Assembly (NCBI GenBank): GCA_021014325.1
Contig: CM037476.1
Coordinates: forward strand, 15,350,827 to 15,414,826
Length of the DNA: 64,000 nt
Direction: 5' to 3'
Origin: Plazaster borealis
Taxonomy: Eukaryota; Echinodermata; Asteroidea; Forcipulatida; Labidiasteridae
Shown: piece after piece, positions 52,435 through 60,963 of the stretch
Layout: each line of letters opens with the position of its first letter
Numbering within the stretch: the stretch's first letter is position 1
The notes under the pieces: generated by a model
Database searches by the model: none
The model's input: the letters and a program-made list of their open reading frames with translations, nothing else
Told to the model about the DNA's origin: nothing
Made by a program: the position numbers and the translations under genes

Positions 52435-52945
52435 TTTGAGTTTGAATATTCAGCTTTCAATCTTTAATCTTCAATCTTTGATCTTCAACCTTCAGTCTTT
52501 GATCGCCAATCTTTGATCTTTTACCGTCAATCTTTATTTTAACAATTTTGAATCTTCAACCTTTGATTTTCAATATTCAATATATGATCACCAAATATTC
52601 AATTTTTGATCTTCAATCTTCAATTTTTGATCTTCTGTTTTGATCTGCAATCTTTGATCTTCTATCTTTCATCTTTAATCTTCAATCATTGATCTTCAAT
52701 ATTCAATCTATGATCTTCAAACTTTGATCCTCAATCTTCAATTTCCAATCTTTGATCTTCAATCTTTGATCTTCAATCTTTGATATTCAATCTTTGATCT
52801 TTAACCTTCAATCTGTAATCTTTAACCTTCAATCTTTAATCTTCAGTTTTCAATCTTCAGTCTTTGATCTTTAATTTTCAATCTGTGATCTTCAATCTTC
52901 AACCTTCGATCTCAATTTTTCGTTCTTCAATCTTCAGTGTGAAAC
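52435..52945 (+). repeat. Degenerate minisatellite, TTCAATCTTTGATC-type unit
   Basis: About 500 bp composed of irregular 7-bp words CAATCTT, TGATCTT, CAACCTT and AATCTTT. Strong T/A/C composition on this strand with almost no G outside TGAT. No uninterrupted coding frame. Confidence 0.85.
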
Positions 52946-52984
52946 ATCTCAGTATTCTATTTACAATGGGTATATTCTGAATGT

Positions 52985-53095
52985 CTTCTGCCTGGCACCC
53001 CTGACCGCCAACATAGGGCTAGATAGCTCAGTTGGCAGAGCGCCTGCACGATAATCCGGAGGACACAGATTCAAATCCCGCTTTAGTCAATTTTG
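52985..53095 (+). mobile_element. SINE head resembling tRNA (GCTAGATAGCTCAGTTGG type)
   Basis: CTGGCACCCCTGACCG leader, GGGCTAGATAGCTCAGTTGG, CCTGCACGATAATCCGGAGG, box B-like GATTCAAATCCCGC. Same element as at 22800-22925. Confidence 0.75.
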
Positions 53096-53139
53096 TTTTA
53101 TTTGACACAAAATTAAATACAATTTATTTTCCACCATGA

Positions 53140-53300
53140 TTGCAACAATAACCTTCTACAAGAACAATCTACTCCGCGGTAGTAGAATTAAGCAAGACAG
53201 TTCTCTAAGAACAAACTCTACCTGGCAAGTAGATACACACATGGTGTTACCGCAAACCAAATATATTGATATCTCACCATGCAATGCCTCAAATCCTATA
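53140..53300 (-). repeat. Reverse partial copy of the GGTTTGCGGTAACACCATG repeat
   Basis: GTAGTAGAATTAAGCAAGAC, CAAGTAGATACACACATGG, GTTACCGCAAACC and CACCATGCAATGCCTCAAAT are reverse complements of the left part of 55722-56068. It ends about 35 bp before exon 5. Confidence 0.75.
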
Positions 53301-53335
53301 AACAATAACTTTCCTAACTCTTTGGCATTCCTCAG

Positions 53336-53467
53336 CGCTTCCCAGCGATGGCTAGTGACCAGACCAATGAGATGGAGATTCCCCTTCATGCTGCGGGCAA
53401 ACAAGGCAATGCAGCAATTATTAAACTCCTACTGGAATTTGATTACAAATCAGCGCTGGATGAAAAA
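53336..53467 (+). CDS. LRRK1: LRRK1-like exon 5: ankyrin repeat
   Basis: Encodes residues 263-306: RFPAMASDQTNEMEIPLHAA, GKQGNAAIIKLLLEFDYKSA, LDEK. The ankyrin core is IPLHAAGKQGNAAIIKLLLE. Acceptor TTTGGCATTCCTCAG at 53335; another AG ten bases on (CGCTTCCCAG) would put a stop in frame, so the first is used. Donor AAA/GTAAGT is strong. Phase 0 in and out. The internal ATG in this exon is not a start if exon 4 is joined. Confidence 0.85.
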
Positions 53468-53492
53468 GTAAGTTTTGTTTTGAAAAAGTTTC

Positions 53493-53840
53493 TTAAAGGC
53501 AGGATACACCTTCAGTTTTTGTCAAAGACCAGTATCCTCACTTGGTGTATCCCAACATATGCATAAAATAATTAACCTGTGAAAAGAGGGGCCCAATTGG
53601 TCATTGAAGTTGCAAGAAAAAAACACCGTTGTTGCATAGAATTGTGTGCTTTCAGATGCCTTAGAAAGAATCAAATTTTTGGGTGAAGAAAATTCCTCTT
53701 TCTCTAAAATTACATTACTTCAAAGGGTGTGGTTTCTAATAATGTTTTATAGTATCAACAGCTCTCCAGTGCTCTTTACCAAGTAACTGTTTTAGGTCAT
53801 TAATTTTTGGAGCAATTACCAAAGGTGTACCCTCCCTTTA
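53493..53840 (+). mobile_element. TTAA-type MITE, AGGCACTG family (diverged)
   Basis: CTTAAAGGCAGGATACACC left end and TTACCAAAGGTGTACCCTCCCTTTA right end. Interior CTTGGTGTATCCCAACATA and TTTATAGTATCAACAGCTC. It starts 26 bp after exon 5. Confidence 0.75.
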
Positions 53841-54177
53841 GTAATTACTTTTATATATATTTTAATTTGCTGATATTGTATGATATGAAAAAGAAAAAAG
53901 TGGAATATTAATTACTTCTTTAATAAGAACTACTGTTTTTTATTGAAATAATAGTAATTGACTAAGTTGGTGTTAGGCCTTTCAACAAAATATTTTAGTT
54001 TCCTGTAACATGCTGGAACAAAGAGGAAAGGAAAGTAGGAAAACGACTATTTAGGAAAATACTTTACATGTGCACACAGGAAAAATGTTCATTGACCAAG
54101 GAGAAATTGATCTATCTGCAGTTGTTTTGCAACATGTTGCTTTAGACAGGAAAGTAAAAATTAAAGTTGACGCACAG

Positions 54178-54960
54178 AATAGACTGTGCAGGTCTCGGGC
54201 ATATCGAAAACGAGAAAAAACTTGAACAAAACTATATTTCGAACTGCCTATAGCCACGGGGCTAGCTCAGTGGTCTAGTGGTCTAGACATCTGCTCTAGC
54301 AATGCAAAGGTCGTGGGTTCGAATCCTACACGAGTGATTTGCTTGTGGATTTTTGTTTACAGAACACGGGAAAATCTGAGTATACAGTGCTAATAATACA
54401 CATTGGTGTAAGGGTAAAGACAAATTATAGAAACTATATTTGTATATGAAATCAAATCTTCTTTTTAAATTATATTTATACAAAATTCTTGAAAATAAAA
54501 ATACCCATATAGCAAGCTGTTATAAATACATTTTCAATTTTTGTATAATACAAATAATTTGTTCAAATTAACATTGAAACAAAATTAAAACTTGGAACGA
54601 GGATGCTTAGGCCTATTGTTAGAAATACCATTTGCCAATCACACCCGGATGTGTGCGTCTATTACATAGGTTTAATGACAACATGACTGTCAGTTGGGCA
54701 AAATTTTTAATTTTTTACATGTAACCGGAAACGAAGGTCAAGTCTTATTCTCAAGTTTTCTTCGTTATTTTGTTGAATTGATTTTACTTTCATATTGTTA
54801 ATCACTTCGTATTACATTCCAAACAACATATAATTTTCATGGCCATAAACTCTGTTAAACTAAAATACTTGATAAAAACAAAATCCCGCCCATGTAAAAC
54901 TCCATATGGTTGGGACCACAATGGTCCCGGAAGTTCAAATATGCAAGACTTGCACAGTCT
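54178..54960 (-). mobile_element. MITE, AGACTGTGCAAGTC family, carrying a SINE
   Basis: AATAGACTGTGCAGGTCTCG start and ATGCAAGACTTGCACAGTCT end. The interior is the reverse of 25733-26038 plus an extra right part with GGGACCACAATGGTCCCGG, a near-palindrome also seen in shorter form at 3702-3735. A SINE occupies 54240-54430. Confidence 0.8.
54240..54430 (+). mobile_element. ACATCTGCTCTAG SINE nested in a MITE, 11-bp target duplication
   Basis: AAACTATATTT at 54229-54239 and 54431-54441 is a perfect direct repeat. The insert has TCAGTGGTCTAGTGG, ACATCTGCTCTAGCAATGC, box B GGGTTCGAATCCTACA and a shortened tail. Confidence 0.85.
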
Positions 54961-55720
54961 CTTGGATTTGTACATGTGTACTGCACATCTGGAAATGAAT
55001 TGAGACTACACATTTAATAAGATATTTCAGTGAAATCTTGACAGTGAAACATGCAGCCGTTCAGGAACAAATTAATTCATCTTTTCAAGTAATTGATTTT
55101 TTTTAATTTTACGGCCGCTAGGTGTTTGAACTGGGGAAAGGAAACCAAAATATTATTTTTGTCAGGCCTTCTTGTGTGATCCCCCAACATTTCCGTCCAG
55201 TTCATGACAAAGGTTATAAAATGTCACTGAACTTTGCCAATCTTTACGATTTATCACATAACAAACCAATAGCACTCTGCACTAATGACGTCTCCTTTGC
55301 TAAAAATATCCGGCTGCTAAAAATAATACACTGCATCATCGACACACCAAACTGCTCTCACTCGAGTAGACATAAAACTTGGACATTGAACACAGCTCTG
55401 TGTTGCAGTCACTCTGTGGACATTCCTTTGTTCCATTCACTTATGGAAAATCCTATTCTTCAACACAGATAAAAAACACTGTGTGCACGTGTGTAAGTCC
55501 ACATAGTGTTTCAAGTCCCTACATTATGTGGACCCTCTTTTGTTCTCGGGTCCACTCTTCGTATGTAGCATGTTAATGAAATTTGACATGTTTGTCTGAG
55601 ATCCAGGTACTTAGCTTCTATTTATAGCATTAGTGCGGAGTGCTATGAAAATGAAAATGATAATCCCCAAATTGTCTCCCCTTCTCCCTCCCCCAAATCG
55701 CTAAGTGAATTAAAGAATAT
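54961..55720. other. Non-coding part of intron 5
   Basis: A 116-codon frame at 55122-55472 has no recognisable motif, no splice or promoter context and ordinary intron composition, so I do not call it. No repeat is identified with confidence. Confidence 0.4.
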
Positions 55721-55721
55721 A

Positions 55722-56068
55722 GGACTTGAGGCATTGCATGGTGAGGTATCAATATATATTTGGTTTGCGGTAACACCATGTGTATATCTACTTGCTAGGT
55801 AGATTTTGTTCTTTGAGAACTTGTCTTGCATTTTATTCTACTGCCACAGAGTAGAATATTCGGAATTCGGGAGACTTTTCAGTTCTTAAAAGAACTGTCC
55901 TGCTTATTAATTACTACCTGGGCGGTAAGTAGGAAATCGGGCGGGACTACTACTTTCGCTATGTGGATCGGGGGGACTTCTCGTTAATAACTACACTGCC
56001 GCGGAGTGAGTCTAAATAGGTCTCAACGTTTCGACTAGCTTGCTCTAGTCATCGTCAGGAGACTGAAA
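55722..56068 (+). repeat. Dispersed repeat with GGTTTGCGGTAACACCATG, longest copy
   Basis: AGGACTTGAGGCATTGCATGG start, then GGTTTGCGGTAACACCATG, CTGCCACAGAGTAGAATATT, CGGGCGGGACTACTAC, GACTAGCTTGCTCTAGTCAT. It matches 37748-38046 with small indels. Confidence 0.8.
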
Positions 56069-56405
56069 GAATTAAAGAAAACACCAAAAGGTGCATTGTC
56101 TGCCAACAAGGTTTCTTTTAAAACAGCTCTTATAAACAGAAGAAGAAAATTATACCAAGAAGAAGAAAAAACAAAAAAACATTAACAATGAAAAACTTTG
56201 AGTTGAATGAGTTGTATCAAGGAGAAACTTTTGACTGCTGCTTTAAACAAAGAAAGAGATGCCAAGAAATGAGTATCGATGGACAATGAGTTCCACAAGG
56301 CAGGCAGACTAATAAAAAATAAAAAAATTAAATTAAATAAAATCCCCAAATAATGAACCAATTAACATCAATTTCCAAATTGTCCAATCCCCACAGGTAA
56401 CTACA

Positions 56406-57113
56406 CATACCAGAGCTGCCAACTCTCCCTGATTCTGCAGAATGTTCCCTGAAAATAATATAGTTTTTTTGAAAATATGGTTTTGTACAGTGTAGAGGAA
56501 TTTCCCGAGAAATTCAAGGAAAAATTTATTTAAAGGGTCTGAATACGTTTGGTAATCACTCTTAAAATTAATGGCAATAAAAAAATACTGGGTTAGAAAT
56601 ACAGCAGCTTTCGATAGTATAAAGCATTTTGAGAATCATTTCACTTCGAAGTAATGTGGTTATGGAAAATTATATCGGTTTTTATCCCATAAAAATTTTA
56701 ATCTTAGAAACGTTACTGTCAGATACGCTTCTCAGATTGTGTGTTCCAATATGAATTATTCTTCCTGCATGTACATAACCGCTCCGGATTTTCGGCGATA
56801 TCTCAAAAATGCGACCACCTTTTGAAATCAAATTTTCACAGGTTAGTTTTATTGTATATCTACATTTATGTATAGGAATAAAACAATCGAACGGTTCCAA
56901 AAACCAAAGGTATACTTTCCCTTTATCCGTTGCAATCTTGAATGGCTAACCCTTGCCAGTTTCAGAGCTGCCAACTCTCCCTGATTCTGCAGAAAATTCC
57001 CTGAAAATCAACCAATCTTTCCATTTTCTGATGAATGAATTTGAAAATCTCCCTTATTATGGAAACTTTTTCCCTGTTTTGTTGATTGCAAGATGCAAAT
57101 GTTGGCAGCTCTG
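56406..57113. repeat. CAGAGCTGCCAACTCTCCC repeats around a TTAA MITE
   Basis: CAGAGCTGCCAACTCTCCCT occurs at 56408 and 56965 in direct orientation, and GTTGGCAGCTCTG in reverse at 57099. 56965-57111 is therefore a short MITE with CAGAGCTGCCAAC ends. The first copy is its partner, separated by the TTAA MITE 56530-56926. Confidence 0.65.
56530..56926 (+). mobile_element. TTAA-type MITE, GGGTCTGTATACG family
   Basis: TTAA at 56530-56533, AGGGTCTGAATACGTTTGG left end; right end eroded (CCAAAGGTATACTTTCCCTTTA). Interior as in 24678-25045. Confidence 0.75.
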
Positions 57114-57860
57114 CAACGTACACACGTATCCCCAAGAGTCCAAGTTGTCTTTGAAAGAAATAAATGAGTCATAAAAAAAAGCTATTTCGATCCCTTCAAA
57201 AGAGGAAACATTTGTACCGATTATGTAAGTACTTCTCAGCACTCCACTTTTCCCCGTCCTCTCATTACGCAGACATACATGGGATTATTAGCAACCCACG
57301 TCTGATCCCCGGTGAGCACTTGGAGCTACTTTAGGGCTGTGATTCATTCAATTTGCCCTTTCTAGTTCACTGTCGAACGTTTTCATCTTCCTGAGAAGGG
57401 AAGTCTAGCATTAACGGATTTGACAAGTATGGCCAAACTTTAATTATACGCTATTTAAAAGGGGGACTTAGAAATACTGTGTTTGTTAATTAACCTTGTA
57501 TGATTATATGAGCTTTAATGACTGTGATATTAGACCTTGTCCTTAAAGACTCACAGTGTGTTGTACAAAGTCCCTTGAGATTTTGTGAAGGTTTTTGTTT
57601 TGAATCTGTGTGTTTTCTTTCAGTGAAACTCTGGTATTTAACGCTCACTATTTTTCATGTACGTGTGGTCAAGTCTAACCTTGCACTTCTTCTTGTAAAT
57701 ATAGATTTAATAATATCCATAAAAGGCACTTGATTCATAATCAGGATTTTCCTGATTTCAGGATTTTGCATTGATCTCCCTTTACCTTTCTTTTGAAAGA
57801 GGCAAAATTGCCATCCAAATATGTAAGAATTCAGCCCTTGTCTTCAACAAACTTTCAGAT
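57114..57860. other. Non-coding part of intron 5
   Basis: AT-rich sequence with small frames only. I see no repeat or regulatory structure that I can support. Confidence 0.4.
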
Positions 57861-57865
57861 ATCTG

Positions 57866-58210
57866 GCGTGTCATGGCCGAGCGGATAAGAACACCCAACT
57901 CAAGCTCTGGTGTTTCTGATCAGCAGAGTGTGGGTTCGAGTCCTGGTCGTGACACTTGTGTCCTTAAGCAAGACACTTAACCATTATTGCTTCGTCCTTC
58001 AGATGGGATGTAAAGCCATTGGTCCCGTGTGTTGTGTAATGCACAGAGAAGGGGAAGGGGTTCACCCTGGTATTCCAGGTTTGATCGGCAGCATATTGTG
58101 CCACAGCACCTTGTAAACACTTCAACACGTATCTCCACATACCTTGCAGAAAAAATACTGAGCGCTTTGATATGCCCATCGGGTGTGATAAAGAACTCAG
58201 TATTATAATG
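57866..58210 (+). mobile_element. tRNA-Ser/Leu-derived SINE
   Basis: GCGTGTCATGGCCGAGCGG head, GGGTTCGAGTCCTGG (box B), AAGCAAGACACTTAACC, GGTCCCGTGTGTTGTGTAAT, ACTGAGCGCTTTGATATGCC; the tail is truncated. Confidence 0.85.
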
Positions 58211-58574
58211 TCTATTTAAAATGATGTTGACAGTCTGTAAAACTCAAAAAATGTAACATTCTTTAAATTCTGTGGGCTTCGCCTCCTCTTCAAGAGGAAA
58301 CTGTTGTCCAATTTTCAGGATTTTTTATTTTCAAACAATCTCACCCTTGCTATAATCCTCCAAAAACCAACTCAGAAAGTTCTGACTTTGTAGGATATGG
58401 TATATTGACCCCTGGCACCAACAGCATACGCGGCTACTCCCCATTTTGGGAATCAAGTTGATTGTAAAAATTGCGGTCAGTTTGTAAATGCAGCATCACC
58501 TAAGATGTGCACTACACTGTACGACACACAGGGACAAAAATGGCGCAACCAAGATTATTGTGATGATGACGTCA

Positions 58575-58705
58575 GGTGAATTCGGCTCTGGCTATGGCTA
58601 TGGCTGGATAACCACGGCATCATGCGTTGAGGTATAGCAAGTCCTTAGCAACACCCTCAGCAACAGTCATAGCCGTAACTGTAGCCACGAATTCGGATAC
58701 AACCC
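58575..58705. mobile_element. Foldback MITE, GAATTCGGCT...GGCTATGGC family
   Basis: GAATTCGGCTCTGGCTATGG and TAACTGTAGCCACGAATTCG are inverted; TGGCTATGGCTGG and AGTCATAGCCGTAACTG continue the arms. Confidence 0.7.
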
Positions 58706-59009
58706 GACAGACCATTATCATGCTGCCACCATCTTGGGTCATATTCCTTGTATCCTATAGTAGTAATGAATGACTATTTCTCCTTCCAGCCTCGGTTTGG
58801 TTACATTGATTTGAATGGAAGAAAAACAAGATGGCCTCACAGTGATAAACTCTATTAGTTGGGTGTTGCGGTACATGTACATATGCCACTATAGAGTGGA
58901 GTATTTTGGAGGGTATTGAAAGGGTCTCTAGTTGTTTGTTACTTATAGCTTGCCTGGGTCGACCCGGGTGTTCTCATCTGTATGAGCCTCCAACGAGAGC
59001 TTTTGTAAA

Positions 59010-59095
59010 AACACAAATAATATTCTTTATACCCTATGCAAATTAACACCTGTAAAAAATTGTTGCGGTACCCGCTGCTATAATGTAGGAAAAAA
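59010..59095 (+). mobile_element. SINE-related fragment
   Basis: AATATTCTTTATACCCTATG, CAAATTAACACCTG and TTGTTGCGGTACCCGCTGC belong to the ACATCTGCTCTAG SINE family's terminal part. Confidence 0.6.
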
Positions 59096-59211
59096 ATATA
59101 TATTTAGAGGGAGCAAAATGATAATTTGAGGGAACAAATTAATATTTTGAGGGAAAAAATAATATTTTGAGGTAACTATGAGCATGTAGTGTACTTCTTA
59201 TGTTTGTGGAA

Positions 59212-59627
59212 GTGTCGTGGCCGAGCGGTTAAGAGCACCGAATTCAAACTCTGGTGTTTCTGATCAGCAGAGTGTGGGTTCGAGTCCCCAGTCGTGACAC
59301 TTGTGTCCTTAAGCAAGACACTTAACCATTGCTTCGTCCTTCGGATGGGACGTAAAGCCGTTGGTCCCATGTGTTGTGTAATGCATGTAAAAGAACCAGT
59401 GCACTTATCGAAAAGAGAAGGGGTTCGCCCCGGTGTTCCTGGTTGTGGCTGCTGAATGCGCCATAGCACCTTGTAAAAAACATTATAAGGTGCTACATAA
59501 TTGGGTCTCATAATTCATAACTTCAATAACCCATCTTTCTGTTTAAAAAGTATATACTAAGCGCCTTGAGTACCTTGTTTGGTAGATACGTGCGCTATAT
59601 AAGACTTCGATATTATTATTATATTAT
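59212..59627 (+). mobile_element. tRNA-Ser/Leu-derived SINE with complete tail
   Basis: GTGTCGTGGCCGAGCGGTTA head, GGGTTCGAGTCCCCAG (box B), AAGCAAGACACTTAACC, GGTCCCATGTGTTGTGTAAT, AAAGAACCAGTGCACTTATC, then GCGCCTTGAGTACC, GTGCGCTATATAAG and ATT repeats. Flanks TTATGTTTGT and TTATGTTTTGT are a possible, slightly imperfect target duplication. Confidence 0.85.
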
Positions 59628-60576
59628 GTTTTGTCGGGGTTTTAACCGTAATAATTAGATTTACATGTATATGTATACACTGCGCACACAGATCCTTGTG
59701 TCACCTGTCATACTTTATTTTTCCATACTTCCGCAATGCTCAGAAATTTGATAAAGGAGTCCTCCAACGATGATTATAGGACACTTCGCAGACGGTTGTT
59801 TCCCAAATAACTTTTTGCGAGGACGTGTCATGGCGGAAAATGTTGGTGTCTACGTGGAATCGTCCACGTTGTTTAGAAGTTTTTTATTTTATTTTCAGAG
59901 TGTGGGAGTGTGGACGAGTTTCAGTGTCTATTTTGTATGTATTGTAAAACAAATTTCAAATGACAAATTCGATGTGGGAGTTATATGAAACAAATAAGGA
60001 TTGCATTTTTTGTTCAGCCATTGTCGCAGAATATAAACTATTACCAAAACAGAGAAAATCAGCCAAATTAAAATCAGCAATGAGATTTGAAAAGACCTAA
60101 ATTACAGTACCAGCAATTGCTATAAAATAACCTCATCAGCCTGGACCAAAACAATATAATTTATTAACAGTGAACATAATGTTTTTATAAGAGTGTGCGT
60201 GTTATAGTCTTTCCATGTATTTTTGATATCTGTCTGTTTGCTCTATATGTCTTTCTTTTTTAAGGGGATTGTTCTTTTAAGATATTTTTTTAGTTCGCTT
60301 TGGGGCAATCCCTAGGCTGCTGTTCGTAATTCTTGGTCTGATTGTTTTTCTAAGTCTTCTGTATATTGTATTGTAATGTTTGTTAAAGCCTGAATGAATA
60401 AATAAATAAATAAATAAATAAATAACAAATACTAAAACATCAATAAGTGAGATATTTATTACAGGTTTTATTCTTTTTAATGTGCATATTTCTATTGCAG
60501 AAATCAAAATAAGCAATGTTAATTTGGGTGTCTGCAATTGCTTTTGAAGAGATTTCAGATTGAAGCCGACTTTCAT
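59628..60576. other. Non-coding part of intron 5
   Basis: Nothing supportable as a gene. An AATA microsatellite lies at about 60393-60424. Confidence 0.4.
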
Positions 60577-60708
60577 GGACTTTGCAAGTCTTGCACTTAC
60601 TCGAACATTACGGGGACCACTTTGGGCCCACGTACATTTGTGTAATGCGTGAAGGAAACAATCTCGCCGACTTGTTCGAATACGCACAAGACTTGCACAG
60701 TCCATAAT
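60577..60708. mobile_element. Short MITE, AGACTGTGCAAGTC family (132 bp)
   Basis: GGACTTTGCAAGTCTTGCAC and TGCACAGTCC ends; the arms extend to TTACTCGAAC / GTTCGAATACGC. Same family as 25733-26038, with a different and shorter interior. Confidence 0.75.
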
Positions 60709-60782
60709 AAAAACTACCAAATCTGTACATTATCTGTAAACAGTCTTAGAATTAGGTTGTAACTGACTCTGTACCATGCTCA

Positions 60783-60893
60783 CGCCTGGAATTTTTTTCT
60801 TTATGCTCAGGCCTGGAATTTTTTTCTTTAGGAGGGCAAGGCCATTTGCAACAGAGGTCATGGCCCCTGTGGCCTCTGTGTAATTCCAGGCCT
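60783..60893. mobile_element. MITE fragment, CAGGCCTGGAATT family
   Basis: CACGCCTGGAATTTTTTTC, duplicated as CAGGCCTGGAATTTTTTTC (60811), and the inverse right end AATTCCAGGCCTG (60881-60893). GGGCAAGGCCATTT is shared with the copy at 32081. It lies about 70 bp before exon 6. Confidence 0.7.
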
Positions 60894-60963
60894 GTTGTCT
60901 TGAAATAAACAAAACGATGTTTTGCAGTTGAAGGTCATAATTCCTTTTTGTATTTCGTTCTAG

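Noticed and set aside
52435..52945. CRISPR-like array
   Set aside because: Irregular 7-bp words without spacers, in an animal genome.
53346..53376. Start codon of a separate gene at the ATG in exon 5
   Set aside because: The upstream CTCAG acceptor and phase 0 continuity with exon 4 explain the frame better.
55122..55472. 116-codon frame in intron 5
   Set aside because: No motif, no splice context fitting the gene's phases and ordinary intron composition.
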